From positions 1 to 64,000 of the forward strand of contig NZ_JMPL01000006.1 of the NCBI RefSeq assembly GCF_000735365.1: a stretch of 64,000 nucleotides of DNA. The letters run 5' to 3'. The translations under genes and the position numbers were made by a program. Shown here one piece after another: positions 36,603 through 46,044 of this stretch. Position 1 is the first letter of the stretch; every line of letters begins with the position of its first letter. The notes below the pieces were generated by a model. The model did no database searches, had not been told where the DNA came from, and saw only the letters and a program-made list of their open reading frames with translations. Source of the DNA: Kluyvera ascorbata ATCC 33433. Lineage in GTDB: Bacteria > Pseudomonadota > Gammaproteobacteria > Enterobacterales > Enterobacteriaceae.

Positions 36603-37400
36603 ATGCAGGACAACACAACTCATTCTGATACGACCTTTTCTCTGGAACAGGTCGTTTTTCGCGTTCCAGGCCGTACGCTTCTTCATCCTCTTTCCTTAAC
36701 TTTTCCTGCGGGCAAAGTGACCGGTCTTATCGGTCATAACGGCTCGGGCAAATCCACGCTGCTGAAAATGCTTGGCCGCCATCAGCCGCCGTCGGAAGGG
36801 GAGATTCTGCTCGACGGTCAGCCGCTGGCGAGCTGGAACAGCAAAGCGTTTGCCCGTAAGGTCGCTTATTTACCGCAGCAGCTGCCGCCCGCAGAAGGGA
36901 TGACCGTACGTGAACTGGTGGCAATTGGTCGCTACCCGTGGCACGGCGCGCTGGGACGTTTTGGCGTGGCTGACAGAGAGAAGGTGGAAGAAGCGATTTC
37001 GCTGGTTGGCCTAAAACCGCTGGCGCATCGCCTGGTGGACAGCCTCTCCGGCGGCGAACGTCAGCGTGCGTGGATAGCCATGCTGGTGGCGCAAGACAGT
37101 CGCTGTCTGTTGCTCGATGAACCAACTTCGGCGCTGGATATTGCTCATCAAGTTGATGTGCTAGCGCTGGTGCATCGCCTGAGCCAGCAGCGCGGTCTGA
37201 CGGTCGTTGCTGTCCTGCACGATATTAATATGGCGGCGCGCTACTGCGATTATCTGGTGGCGCTTCGCGGCGGTGAAATGATTGCTCAGGGAACGCCTGA
37301 TGAACTGATGCGCAGCGACACGCTGGAGCAGATTTACGGCATTCCAATGGGCATTCTGCCGCATCCAGCCGGTGCTGCACCGGTAAGTTTTGTCTATTGA
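36603..37400 (+). CDS. fhuC: Ferric hydroxamate ABC transporter ATPase FhuC
   Basis: 265 aa from ATG 36603 (MQDNTTHSDTTF), the E. coli length. Walker A GHNGSGKST (44-52), Q-loop in YLPQQLPP, signature LSGGERQRAW and Walker B LLLDEPTSALD are intact. Powers uptake of hydroxamate siderophores across the inner membrane. The stop overlaps the fhuD start (TGATG). Confidence 0.97.
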   Translation: MQDNTTHSDTTFSLEQVVFRVPGRTLLHPLSLTFPAGKVTGLIGHNGSGKSTLLKMLGRHQPPSEGEILLDGQPLASWNSKAFARKVAYLPQQLPPAEGMTVRELVAIGRYPWHGALGRFGVADREKVEEAISLVGLKPLAHRLVDSLSGGERQRAWIAMLVAQDSRCLLLDEPTSALDIAHQVDVLALVHRLSQQRGLTVVAVLHDINMAARYCDYLVALRGGEMIAQGTPDELMRSDTLEQIYGIPMGILPHPAGAAPVSFVY

Positions 37401-38290
37401 TGACTGATTCGAATTTGATAAACCGTCGCCGTTTTCTGGCGGCGATGGCGCTCTCGCCGCTGCTCTGGCAGATGCAAAAAGCGCAGGCTGCGCCGGTGAA
37501 TGCCGAACGTATCGTGGCGCTGGAGTGGCTGCCCGTCGAGCTGATGCTGGCGCTGGGCGTAACGCCCTACGGCGTGGCGGATATCCCCAACTACCGCATG
37601 TGGGTCAACGAGCCGGTGCTGCCGGACTCGGTGATTGACGTCGGGCTGCGTACCGAACCTAATCTTGAACTGCTGACCCAGATGAAGCCCTCTATGCTGG
37701 TCTGGTCTGCAGGTTATGGTCCTTCACCGAAGATCCTCGCGCGAATTGCACCGGGCCGAAGCTTTGCCTTCAGCGATGGCAAACAGCCGCTGGAGCAGGC
37801 GCGCCGCTCGCTGCTGGAAATGGCAGACCTGCTCAACAAGCAGGATGTGGCCCATCGTCATCTGGCGAAGTTTGATGCCTATATCGATAGCCTGAAGCCA
37901 CGTTTTGCACAGCGCGGCGAACGCCCTCTGCTGATGATGTCGCTGCTCGATTCTCGCCATATGCTGGTGTTTGGCCCGAACTGCCTATTCCAGGAGATTC
38001 TCGACCGTCTGGGTGTGAAAAACGCCTGGCAGGGTGAAACTAATTTTTGGGGCAGTACGGTGGTCGGTATCGACAGGCTGGCGGCGTACAAAGACGTGGA
38101 CGTTCTCTGCTTTGATCATGGCAATGAGGCTGATATGCGCCGCCTGGCCGCCACGCCGTTATGGCAGGCGATGCCGTTTGTGCGCGCCAACCGCGTGCAG
38201 AACGTCCCGGCGGTGTGGTTCTATGGTGCGACGCTGTCGGCGATGAACTTCGCTCGCATCCTCGATAATGCATTAGGAGGTCAAGCGTGA
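37400..38290 (+). CDS. fhuD: Ferric hydroxamate periplasmic binding protein FhuD
   Basis: 296 aa from ATG 37400, overlapping the fhuC stop by one base; E. coli length. The N-terminal twin-arginine motif NRRRFLAAMAL suggests Tat export. A class III binding protein with two lobes joined by a long helix; the siderophore-contacting VWSAGYG and W/F residues (TNFWGS, VPAVWFYG) are recognisable. Delivers ferrichrome, coprogen and related ligands to FhuB. Confidence 0.97.
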   Translation: MTDSNLINRRRFLAAMALSPLLWQMQKAQAAPVNAERIVALEWLPVELMLALGVTPYGVADIPNYRMWVNEPVLPDSVIDVGLRTEPNLELLTQMKPSMLVWSAGYGPSPKILARIAPGRSFAFSDGKQPLEQARRSLLEMADLLNKQDVAHRHLAKFDAYIDSLKPRFAQRGERPLLMMSLLDSRHMLVFGPNCLFQEILDRLGVKNAWQGETNFWGSTVVGIDRLAAYKDVDVLCFDHGNEADMRRLAATPLWQAMPFVRANRVQNVPAVWFYGATLSAMNFARILDNALGGQA

Positions 38291-40269
38291 AAACGACCCG
38301 CTCTCCTTTTGCCTCTGTGTTGCTGCTGGCGCTATTTATCCTCGCGCTGGCGCTGACCTGGTTTAACTTCAACCTGGCACTGCCCAACGCGCTTTGGTTC
38401 CAGGCAATGCGTCAGCCGGATATCAACGCCATTGACCAGATGCTGTTCCACTACAGCCTATTGCCTCGTCTGGCCATCTCTCTGTTGGTGGGGGCGGGTC
38501 TGGGGCTGGTGGGCGTTCTGTTCCAGCAGGTGCTGCGTAACCCGCTGGCTGAGCCAACGACGCTTGGCGTGGCAACCGGTGCCCAACTGGGGATGACGAT
38601 AACCACGCTGTGGGCGATACCGGGCGTGCTGACTTCGCAGTTTGCCGCCCTGGCGGGTGCCTGTATCGTGGGCGCGCTGGTGTTTGGTGTGGCGTGGGGT
38701 AAACGTCTCTCGCCGGTGACGCTGATTCTGGCCGGGCTGGTGGTGAGCCTGTACTGCGGCGCAATCAACCAGCTGATGGTGATTTTCCATCACGACCAGC
38801 TGCAAAGCATGTTCCTGTGGAGCACCGGGACGCTGACGCAAACCGACTGGAGCGTGGTACAGCGTCTGTGGCCACAGCTGTTGGGCGGCGTGATGCTGAC
38901 GCTGCTGCTGCTGCGCCCGTTAACGTTGATGGGCCTGGATGACGGCGTGGCGCGCAACCTGGGGCTGGCGCTGTCGCTGGCACGTCTGGGCGCGCTGACG
39001 CTGGCTATCGTTATCAGTGCGTTCCTCGTCAATGCGGTGGGGATTATTGGCTTTATCGGCCTGTTTGCGCCGCTGCTGGCGAAGATGCTCGGCGCACGAC
39101 GTTTGCTATCCCGACTGATGCTGGCACCGCTGATTGGTGCGCTGATTCTGTGGCTTTCTGACCAGCTTATTCTCTGGCTCACCCGCGTGTGGATGGAAGT
39201 CTCTACCGGCTCCGTGACCGCGCTGATTGGCGCACCGCTGTTGCTTTGGCTGTTACCTCGACTGCGTAGCATGAGCGCACCGTCAATGAACGCCAGCGAT
39301 AGCGTGGCAAATGAACGTCAGAACGTGCAGTGGTTTGCGCTGGGCGGTTTGGTGATTCTGCTGGCGGCGATGTTCGTTGCCCTGTCGCTGGGGCGCGATG
39401 CGCACAGTTGGCACTGGGCGAGCGCTACGCTGCTTGACGAGCTGGCGCAGTGGCGCTGGCCGCGCATTGCGTCGGCATTGATTGCGGGTGTGATGCTGGC
39501 GGTGGCGGGCTGCATTATTCAGCGCTTAACGGGTAACCCGATGGCGAGCCCGGAAGTGCTGGGGATAAGCTCCGGTGCGGCGTTCGGCGTGGTCTTGATG
39601 TTGTTTGTGGTGCCGGGCAACGCGTTTGGTTGGCTGCTACCCGCGGGGAGTCTGGGGGCGGCGGTGACGCTGCTGATTATCTTGATTGCCGCCGGGCGCG
39701 GTGGATTTTCGCCGCATCGCATGCTGCTGGCGGGGATGGCGCTCAGTACCGCATTTACTATGCTGCTGATGATGCTGCAAGCGAGCGGTGACCCGCGCAT
39801 GGCGCAGATCCTGACGTGGATCTCCGGTTCAACCTATAACGCGACCGGTGAGCAGGTGGTGCAGTCGGCTATCGCGATGGTGATTTTACTGCTGCTGGTG
39901 CCGCTGTGCCGTCGCTGGTTAACCATTCTGCCGCTGGGCGGTGAGACGGCGCGGTCTATCGGGATGGCGCTCTCTCCGGCACGTATCGGCCTGCTGCTGC
40001 TGGCAGCGTGCCTGACGGCGGCGGCCACGCTGACCATCGGGCCGCTAAGCTTTGTTGGGCTGATGGCGCCGCATATTGCGCGCATGATGGGCTTCCGTCG
40101 TACGATGCCGCATATTGTGATTTCCGCGCTGATCGGGGGACTGATGCTGGTGTTTGCCGACTGGTGTGGACGCATGCTGATGTTCCCGTATCAGGTGCCA
40201 GCAGGGCTGCTGTCGACCTTTATCGGTGCGCCGTACTTTATCTATCTGCTGAGAAAGCAGAGCCGGTAG
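38287..40269 (+). CDS. fhuB: Ferric hydroxamate permease FhuB (fused double permease)
   Basis: 660-aa inner-membrane protein made of two homologous BtuC-like halves of about 330 residues, roughly 20 transmembrane helices in total. Each half has the glycine-rich ATPase-contact loop of this permease family (IIGFIGLFAPLLAKMLGARR in half one, SFVGLMAPHIARMMGFRR in half two). Overlaps fhuD by 4 bp. Completes the operon with FhuC and FhuD. Confidence 0.97.
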   Translation: MKTTRSPFASVLLLALFILALALTWFNFNLALPNALWFQAMRQPDINAIDQMLFHYSLLPRLAISLLVGAGLGLVGVLFQQVLRNPLAEPTTLGVATGAQLGMTITTLWAIPGVLTSQFAALAGACIVGALVFGVAWGKRLSPVTLILAGLVVSLYCGAINQLMVIFHHDQLQSMFLWSTGTLTQTDWSVVQRLWPQLLGGVMLTLLLLRPLTLMGLDDGVARNLGLALSLARLGALTLAIVISAFLVNAVGIIGFIGLFAPLLAKMLGARRLLSRLMLAPLIGALILWLSDQLILWLTRVWMEVSTGSVTALIGAPLLLWLLPRLRSMSAPSMNASDSVANERQNVQWFALGGLVILLAAMFVALSLGRDAHSWHWASATLLDELAQWRWPRIASALIAGVMLAVAGCIIQRLTGNPMASPEVLGISSGAAFGVVLMLFVVPGNAFGWLLPAGSLGAAVTLLIILIAAGRGGFSPHRMLLAGMALSTAFTMLLMMLQASGDPRMAQILTWISGSTYNATGEQVVQSAIAMVILLLLVPLCRRWLTILPLGGETARSIGMALSPARIGLLLLAACLTAAATLTIGPLSFVGLMAPHIARMMGFRRTMPHIVISALIGGLMLVFADWCGRMLMFPYQVPAGLLSTFIGAPYFIYLLRKQSR

Positions 40270-40273
40270 GTTT

Positions 40274-40302
40274 CCCGGCGTCGCTGTGCTCGGCCGGGCT
40301 AC
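40274..40302. repeat. REP unit after fhuB
   Basis: Arm cccggcgtcgctgtgctcggccgggctac directly after the fhuB stop; partner unit at 40350 on the other side of the terminator. Confidence 0.7.
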
Positions 40303-40336
40303 AAAATGGCCATGCTTATCTGCATGGCCATTTTTT
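40303..40336. terminator. Bidirectional terminator between fhuB and hemL
   Basis: 13-bp perfect stem AAAATGGCCATGC/GCATGGCCATTTT (40303-40315 with 40322-40334) with T tracts on both strands. It serves the convergent fhu operon and hemL. Confidence 0.9.
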
Positions 40337-40349
40337 ATTGCCTGCTGTT

Positions 40350-40379
40350 GTAGCCCGGCCAAGCGCAGCGCCGCCGGGA
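40350..40379. repeat. REP unit before the hemL 3' end
   Basis: Arm gtagcccggccaagcgcagcgccgccggga, pairing in type with the unit at 40274 to form a BIME around the terminator. Confidence 0.7.
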
Positions 40380-40389
40380 TAGGTCAGAC

Positions 40390-41670
40390 TTACAGCTTCG
40401 CAAACACCCGACGCGCCGCGTCAATGGTGTTATTGATGTCTTCTTCGCTGTGGGCGATGGACATAAAGCCCGCTTCAAACGCCGACGGTGCCAGGTACAC
40501 GCCTTCATCCAGCATCAGGTGGAAGAAACGCTTAAAGCGCTCAACGTCGCACTTCAGCACGTCCTGATAGCAGGTGACTTCTTTACCCTCGGTAAAGAAG
40601 ATCCCGAACATCCCGCCCACGTTGTTCACCACCAGTGGAATGCCGGTCTCTTGCGCGGCATCCAGCAGTCCTTGTGCCAGTTGGTTGGTCAGATCGGTCA
40701 GCGTTTCGTGTACGCCCGGCTGTGCCACTTCGGTCAGGCAAGCAAAGCCCGCTGCCATCGCGATTGGGTTACCGGAAAGCGTACCTGCCTGGTACACCGG
40801 GCCCGTTGGTGCCAGCGCGTCCATCACGTCGCGACGGCCACCGAAAGCGCCCACCGGCATACCGCCGCCGATGATTTTGCCAAGGCAGGTCAGATCCGGC
40901 ACCACGTCGTAGTAGGACTGTGCCCCTGCCAGCGCCACGCGAAAGCCGGTCATCACTTCATCGATAATCAGCAGCGCGCCAAACTCGTCGCACAGCGCGC
41001 GCAGGCCCGGCAGGAAATCAGCCTGCGGTGGAATGCAGTTCATGTTACCGGCAACCGGTTCAACGATGATGCAGGCAATCTCCTGTGGGAACTGCTCGAA
41101 CGCGGCGCGTACGGAAGCCAGATCGTTATAAGTACAGGTGAGGGTGTGCTTAGCGAAGTCCGCCGGTACGCCCGGTGAATTTGGCTGGCCGAGGGTCAGC
41201 GCGCCGGAACCCGCTTTCACCAGCAGGCAGTCGGCGTGGCCGTGGTAGCAGCCTTCGAATTTGATGATTTTGTCACGGCCGGTGAAACCGCGCGCCAGAC
41301 GGATGGCGCTCATGGTGGCTTCGGTACCGGAGTTCACCATACGCACCATGTCCATGGTTGGCACCAGTTCGGTCACCAGCTTCGCCATGGTCACTTCCAT
41401 TTCGGTTGGTGCGCCGAAGCTCAGGCCGCGCTCTGCCGCTTCAATCACCGCATTGCGGATGGCAGGGTGGTTATGACCCAGCACCATCGGCCCCCAGGAA
41501 CCGACATAATCGATATAGGCTTTGCCATCCACGTCGTACAGATAGGCACCGTCCGCACGCTCGATAAACAGCGGCGTACCGCCGACACCGGTGAAAGCAC
41601 GTACCGGTGAGTTGACCCCGCCAGGGATAAGTTCACGCGCTGCGCTATAGAGGTTTTCAGATTTGCTCAT
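40390..41670 (-). CDS. hemL: Glutamate-1-semialdehyde 2,1-aminomutase
   Basis: 426 aa, the E. coli length. PLP-dependent enzyme of the C5 heme pathway turning glutamate-1-semialdehyde into 5-aminolevulinate. The PLP-binding lysine lies in [17 protein letters not shown]. Other aminotransferase-III blocks: [31 protein letters not shown] (pyridine-binding side) and [12 protein letters not shown] with the cofactor aspartate. Clear ATG start; divergent from clcA. Confidence 0.98.
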   Translation of the reverse strand: MSKSENLYSAARELIPGGVNSPVRAFTGVGGTPLFIERADGAYLYDVDGKAYIDYVGSWGPMVLGHNHPAIRNAVIEAAERGLSFGAPTEMEVTMAKLVTELVPTMDMVRMVNSGTEATMSAIRLARGFTGRDKIIKFEGCYHGHADCLLVKAGSGALTLGQPNSPGVPADFAKHTLTCTYNDLASVRAAFEQFPQEIACIIVEPVAGNMNCIPPQADFLPGLRALCDEFGALLIIDEVMTGFRVALAGAQSYYDVVPDLTCLGKIIGGGMPVGAFGGRRDVMDALAPTGPVYQAGTLSGNPIAMAAGFACLTEVAQPGVHETLTDLTNQLAQGLLDAAQETGIPLVVNNVGGMFGIFFTEGKEVTCYQDVLKCDVERFKRFFHLMLDEGVYLAPSAFEAGFMSIAHSEEDINNTIDAARRVFAKL

Positions 41671-41851
41671 TGCCAGGATCCTGGTTCGTGAAAAATGTTT
41701 TGTCCGCTATTCTAAATTATTCCACAGAAGTTATGAAATTTTTGCCTGATTGCAACAAAGCACTCGTAGCGTAATTTTTTCGCGACGTAGCGCACAGGCT
41801 TGGGTAAAATGCCCTCCCTTCCTATTTGTATTACCAATTAGTGATGACGGT

Positions 41852-43270
41852 ATGAAAGCAGAAATACCCCCTTTAGAGGCACAGCGAATAGTGCATAAAC
41901 GTCGCCGCGATGTGGTGCGTAAATTACTGAACCGCGATAAAACACCGCTGATGGTGCTGCTGATGTCCGCCGTAGTCGGCACGCTTGTTGGGGTGGTTGG
42001 CGTGGCATTTGAACATGCGGTGAACTGGGTGCTGAACGTGCGTATCGGTACGTTGGTGCAGGTTGCCGACCACTGGTATCTGGTCTGGCCGCTGGCGTTT
42101 ATCCTGTCGGCGCTGTTAGCCATGTTCGGCTACTGGCTGATGCGACGTTTTGCGCCGGAAGCGGGCGGCTCGGGCATTCCGGAAATTGAAGGCGCGCTGG
42201 AAGACCTGCGCCCGGTTCGCTGGTGGCGCGTGCTGCCGGTGAAATTCTTTGGCGGCTTGGGGACGCTCGGCTCGGGCATGGTGCTTGGACGCGAAGGTCC
42301 AACGGTCCAGATTGGTGGGAATATCGGGCGCATGGTAGGCGATATCTTCCGCCAGCGCGGCGAAGAATCGCGCCACACCTTACTGGCAACCGGCGCGGCA
42401 GCGGGGCTGTCGGCGGCGTTTAACGCGCCGCTTGCGGGGATCCTCTTTATTATTGAAGAGATGCGCCCGCAGTTCCGCTACAGCCTTATCTCCATTAAAG
42501 CGGTGTTTACCGGCGTTATTATGTCGAGCATCGTGTTCCGTATCTTCAACGGCGAAACGCCGGTGATTGAAGTCGGCAAACTGAGCAATGCGCCGGTTAA
42601 CACGCTGTGGCTTTATCTGGTATTGGGTGTGATTTTTGGCTGTGTTGGCCCGCTGTTTAATACCCTGGTGCTGAAAACACAGGATATGTTTTTCCGTATT
42701 CATGGCGGCAATACGAAAAAATGGGTGTTGATTGGTGGTCTGATTGGCGGTGGCTGTGGTGTGCTGGGGCTGTTTCAGTCGGCGGCGGCGGGCGGTGGTT
42801 TTAACCTGATTCCGATTGCGGCGGCGGGCAACTTTACCGTCGGAACGCTGCTGTTTCTGTTTGTGGCTCGTGTTATCACCACGCTCTTGTGCTTCTCTTC
42901 CGGTGCGCCGGGCGGTATTTTCGCGCCGATGCTGGCGCTGGGCACCTTGCTGGGCACGGCCTTTGGTGTGGCGGCGATGCATCTCTTTCCTGCCTACAAT
43001 CTGGATGCGGGGACCTTTGCTATCGCCGGAATGGGCGCGCTGTTGGCGGCTTCTGTGCGTGCGCCGCTCACCGGGATTGTGCTGGTGCTGGAGATGACCG
43101 ACAATTATCAGCTCATTTTGCCAATGATTATTACCGGGCTCGGTGCCACGCTATTAGCGCAGTTCCTCGGCGGACAACCGCTCTACGCCACGATTCTGGC
43201 GCGCACCCTGGCGAAGCAGGAGGCCGAGCAAGAGGCGAAAGCCAGGCAGTCGGCCCCGGAGAATACTTGA
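41852..43270 (+). CDS. clcA: H+/Cl- exchange transporter ClcA
   Basis: 472 aa from ATG 41852 ([11 protein letters not shown]). A CLC-type antiporter exchanging two Cl- for one H+, which supports extreme acid resistance. Selectivity motifs: GSGIP (106-110), GREGP (146-150, gating Glu148), the proton glutamate in [12 protein letters not shown] (about 202-203) and [11 protein letters not shown]. The N- and C-terminal cytoplasmic ends differ from E. coli. A longer frame starting at 41750 has no family match in its extra part. Confidence 0.96.
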   Translation: MKAEIPPLEAQRIVHKRRRDVVRKLLNRDKTPLMVLLMSAVVGTLVGVVGVAFEHAVNWVLNVRIGTLVQVADHWYLVWPLAFILSALLAMFGYWLMRRFAPEAGGSGIPEIEGALEDLRPVRWWRVLPVKFFGGLGTLGSGMVLGREGPTVQIGGNIGRMVGDIFRQRGEESRHTLLATGAAAGLSAAFNAPLAGILFIIEEMRPQFRYSLISIKAVFTGVIMSSIVFRIFNGETPVIEVGKLSNAPVNTLWLYLVLGVIFGCVGPLFNTLVLKTQDMFFRIHGGNTKKWVLIGGLIGGGCGVLGLFQSAAAGGGFNLIPIAAAGNFTVGTLLFLFVARVITTLLCFSSGAPGGIFAPMLALGTLLGTAFGVAAMHLFPAYNLDAGTFAIAGMGALLAASVRAPLTGIVLVLEMTDNYQLILPMIITGLGATLLAQFLGGQPLYATILARTLAKQEAEQEAKARQSAPENT

Positions 43271-43352
43271 ACGATTTACTAGGGTATTAGATAATGGCCA
43301 AAAGAGTCGGGTTATTATTTGCCCAGACCCGCTGTATTAATGGGAGCAAAAA

Positions 43353-43697
43353 ATGAGTGATGACGTAGTGCTGCCGCTGGAGTTTACCGACGCCGCAGCC
43401 AAAAAAGTAAAAGTCCTGATTGCGGATGAAGAGAATCCAAACCTGAAGCTGCGTGTGTACATCACGGGCGGCGGTTGCAGCGGCTTCCAGTATGGCTTTA
43501 CCTTTGATGACCAGATCAACGAAGGCGACATGACCATCGAGAAACAGGGCGTAGGCCTGGTGGTCGACCCGATGAGCCTGCAGTATCTGGTAGGCGGTTC
43601 GGTGGATTACACCGAAGGTCTGGAAGGTTCTCGCTTTATCGTAACCAACCCAAATGCAACCAGCACCTGCGGCTGCGGTTCTTCCTTCAGCATCTAA
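43353..43697 (+). CDS. erpA: Iron-sulfur cluster insertion protein ErpA
   Basis: 114-aa A-type carrier delivering Fe-S clusters to targets such as IspG/IspH. The three ligating cysteines are C42 (GGGCSGFQ), C106 and C108 (STCGCGSS). GGGAGC precedes the ATG. Length equals the E. coli protein. Essential for isoprenoid synthesis in aerobically growing E. coli. Confidence 0.98.
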   Translation: MSDDVVLPLEFTDAAAKKVKVLIADEENPNLKLRVYITGGGCSGFQYGFTFDDQINEGDMTIEKQGVGLVVDPMSLQYLVGGSVDYTEGLEGSRFIVTNPNATSTCGCGSSFSI

Positions 43698-43717
43698 GCT
43701 TGCTGACCAGATAAATG

Positions 43718-43746
43718 AAAAGCCCACCGAATGGTGGGCTTTTTTT
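43718..43746 (+). terminator. erpA terminator
   Basis: Stem AAAAGCCCACC/GGTGGGCTTTT (43718-43728 with 43733-43743), GAAT loop and T run. Confidence 0.92.
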
Positions 43747-43755
43747 GTATTTCTT

Positions 43756-43825
43756 GTAGCCCGGACGAGGTGCGCTAGCGTCGACTCCGGGGCATCCCCA
43801 TCGGCGCTGTGCTTGGCCGGGCTAC
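43756..43825. repeat. REP/BIME element between erpA and yadS
   Basis: Paired arms gtagcccggacgaggtgcgctagcgtcgactccggg and tcggcgctgtgcttggccgggctac between two convergent genes; very similar to the element at 1908. Confidence 0.82.
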
Positions 43826-43831
43826 ACAGGT

Positions 43832-44455
43832 TTAACGCCAGTTATCGTCCAGAGCAAAGGTCGGCAGCTTCAGATGCCAGCGAATGGCCGCCAGGCGAAT
43901 GGCCAGCGTCACCACCATTCCCATCATGCTGGCGTTTTCCAGCGGTACCTGGAAAGTGTAATAGGCGGTGGCGTGCACAATCCCGCCGATAATACAGGCG
44001 GTGGCATAGATTTCTGTTCGTAGAATCATCGGCACTTCACGTGCCAGTACGTCGCGGATTATCCCGCCACCCACGCCGGTGACCACGCCCATGCAGACGG
44101 CGACAAGCGGCCCAGAGTGGGCGAGAAACGCTTTGTTCACGCCGATACCAACAAACACGGCGAGCCCCACGGCATCGAGCACCGGCAGCACCCATTTGGG
44201 CAGGCGGCGCGGCTGACGCACCAGAACAATCGTGAGCATACTGGTCACCATCGCCACCACCAGGTCCGTGGGGTCTTTCACCCAGAATACCGGGCCGTTG
44301 GCCAGCGCCATATCGCGAATGGTCCCACCACCGACGGCGGTAACGACTCCCAGTACCAATACGCCAAAAGGGTCCATCCGTAGCTTTCCCGCCAGCAGTA
44401 CGCCGGAGACCGCGAAAACGATGGTGCCTACAATATCCAGCCAATAGACAAGCAT
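43832..44455 (-). CDS. yadS: UPF0126 / TRIC-type membrane protein YadS
   Basis: 207-aa inner-membrane protein starting at ATG 44455; a TTG two codons upstream is possible. It has two tandem UPF0126 (TRIC-fold) repeats with seven predicted helices: SGVLLAGKLRMDPFGVLVLGVVTAVGGGTIRDM in repeat one and GVVTGVGGGIIRDVLAREVP in repeat two, each with the glycine-rich GGGxxRD bend. Family members are cation channels or glycine/amino-acid transporters; the cargo here is not known. Last gene of mtnN-btuF-yadS. Confidence 0.92.
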   Translation of the reverse strand: MLVYWLDIVGTIVFAVSGVLLAGKLRMDPFGVLVLGVVTAVGGGTIRDMALANGPVFWVKDPTDLVVAMVTSMLTIVLVRQPRRLPKWVLPVLDAVGLAVFVGIGVNKAFLAHSGPLVAVCMGVVTGVGGGIIRDVLAREVPMILRTEIYATACIIGGIVHATAYYTFQVPLENASMMGMVVTLAIRLAAIRWHLKLPTFALDDNWR

Positions 44456-44469
44456 GACCAATTACCCGA

Positions 44470-45270
44470 TTAATTAACCTGCGACAGCGCAGTACAGAGT
44501 TGTTTTGCGGCGAGGATAATACGTGGGCTCGCGCGTTCAAACCAGTCACTATTGAGGGGAATAATCGGGATTGTGAGCTGGCTTGCCCAGTACTGCTGGA
44601 TTTTCGGAATCTGACCTACATCGCCGGCCGCGACAATCACCTGCGGCTTACGCATCAGCACCTGTTCGCGACTTACCTGAGGCCAGGCTACCCGGCTGTC
44701 GGCAAAGATGTTTTGACCGCCGCAGATTTCCAGCACCTGGTTCTGAATGGCGCTTTTGTTGCTGGTGAAAATAGGGTTAAAGCCAAACTGCATAAAGACC
44801 CGTTTTTTCGGCTTACTGGCGTACTGCGCCTTTAGCTGTGCGTAGTCGCTCAGCAGCGCGGTGGCCGCCTGCTCGGCTTTCTCCGGGTGTGGACTCCATT
44901 TCGCCAGTTGGCGAAGCGTCGCGGCAATTTCTTCAATACTGTGCGTATCAACCCACAGGACGGTAATACCCAGCGAACGCAGTTGGTTGACCTGGCGTTC
45001 GGCGTTGCCTTCTTTCCACGCTAATACGACGTCCGGGTGCAGCGCGACTATACGTTCAAGGTTAATCCCTTGCCAGGAGGCGACCTGTTCTATCTCTTTT
45101 GCGGCGGCGGGGTAGTCAGACCAGGCGCTGACGCCAACGGGCGTGATCCCGGCGGCAAAGGCCAGTTCGGTATTCGCAGGGGATAGGGTGATAACCCGCG
45201 GCGCGGCGAAAAGCCACGCCGGGGTGCTAAGCAGCAGGGCAAGTAGCCCTGTTATCAGCCGCTTAGCCAC
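44470..45270 (-). CDS. btuF: Vitamin B12 periplasmic binding protein BtuF
   Basis: 266 aa from GTG 45270 (MAKRLITG). Signal peptide ends LFA near residue 22, and the mature part begins [19 protein letters not shown]. Class III binding protein; the cobalamin-contacting [10 protein letters not shown] and [10 protein letters not shown] segments are conserved. Passes cobalamin to BtuCD, which is not encoded here. Overlaps the mtnN stop by 8 bp. Confidence 0.97.
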   Translation of the reverse strand: MAKRLITGLLALLLSTPAWLFAAPRVITLSPANTELAFAAGITPVGVSAWSDYPAAAKEIEQVASWQGINLERIVALHPDVVLAWKEGNAERQVNQLRSLGITVLWVDTHSIEEIAATLRQLAKWSPHPEKAEQAATALLSDYAQLKAQYASKPKKRVFMQFGFNPIFTSNKSAIQNQVLEICGGQNIFADSRVAWPQVSREQVLMRKPQVIVAAGDVGQIPKIQQYWASQLTIPIIPLNSDWFERASPRIILAAKQLCTALSQVN

Positions 45271-45961
45271 GCGCCAGTTTCTGTACCAGCGTTTCGACCA
45301 TCAGGGTCGACTGCTTCGCGGCAACGGCCAGGAACTCTTCGAAGCTCAGGTGAGACTGCTGATCGGCAACGTCGGAAATCGCGCGAACGACTACGAACGG
45401 CACGCCAAAGTTGTGGCAAACGTGGGCAATAGCCGTGGCTTCCATCTCTACGGCAATGGCCTGCGGGAAGTTGTGACGGATTTTCGCCAGCGCGACGGAG
45501 CCGTTGATGAAGGCATCACCGCTGACGATCAGGCCGCGCACGGCGTTCAGGTCGAGGGATTTGATGCACGCTTCAGCGGCGGCAATCAGTTTGTCGTCGG
45601 CTTTAAACGCCGCAGGGCAACCTGCCATCTGGCCAATTTCGTAGCCGAATGCGGTAACGTCGGCATCGTGGTAGCGCGCTTCGTCAGAAACCACGATATC
45701 GCCCACTTTCAGCGTTGGCGCAAGGCCGCCCGCAGAGCCGGTGTTGATAATCACGTCTGGCTGGCAGCGCTCCAGCAGCAGCGCAGCACCCATTGCGGCG
45801 GCAACTTTACCAATGCCGGACTTCAGTAACGCGACATCTACGCCGTTCAGCTGACCCGTGTAGATTTCGCTACCGCCGATGGTGATAGTCTGACGATTTT
45901 CGATTTTGTCACGCAGCAGCGTAACTTCTTCTTCCATTGCGCCAATAATGCCGATTTTCAT
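45263..45961 (-). CDS. mtnN: 5'-methylthioadenosine/S-adenosylhomocysteine nucleosidase
   Basis: 232 aa. Cleaves MTA, SAH and 5'-deoxyadenosine, removing by-products of polyamine, methylation and radical-SAM reactions. The catalytic acid E12 ([10 protein letters not shown]) and base in AISDVADQQ are present, with the SGSAGGL-like INTGSAGGL ribose loop. First gene of mtnN-btuF-yadS, divergent from dgt. The link to polyamines is notable because speD/speE are missing from their usual place in this window. Confidence 0.97.
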   Translation of the reverse strand: MKIGIIGAMEEEVTLLRDKIENRQTITIGGSEIYTGQLNGVDVALLKSGIGKVAAAMGAALLLERCQPDVIINTGSAGGLAPTLKVGDIVVSDEARYHDADVTAFGYEIGQMAGCPAAFKADDKLIAAAEACIKSLDLNAVRGLIVSGDAFINGSVALAKIRHNFPQAIAVEMEATAIAHVCHNFGVPFVVVRAISDVADQQSHLSFEEFLAVAAKQSTLMVETLVQKLARG

Positions 45962-46044
45962 AGATTTACTCGCGATGTGCCATGTTTAAAGGCATAGTCT
46001 ATCATGCGGTTCAGGGGAAGCGCATTGCTTGCGACGGAGAGGCT

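Noticed and set aside
41750-41851. 34-residue N-terminal extension of ClcA
   Set aside because: The extra residues have no counterpart in ClcA proteins and would cover the promoter region; ATG 41852 gives the family N terminus.
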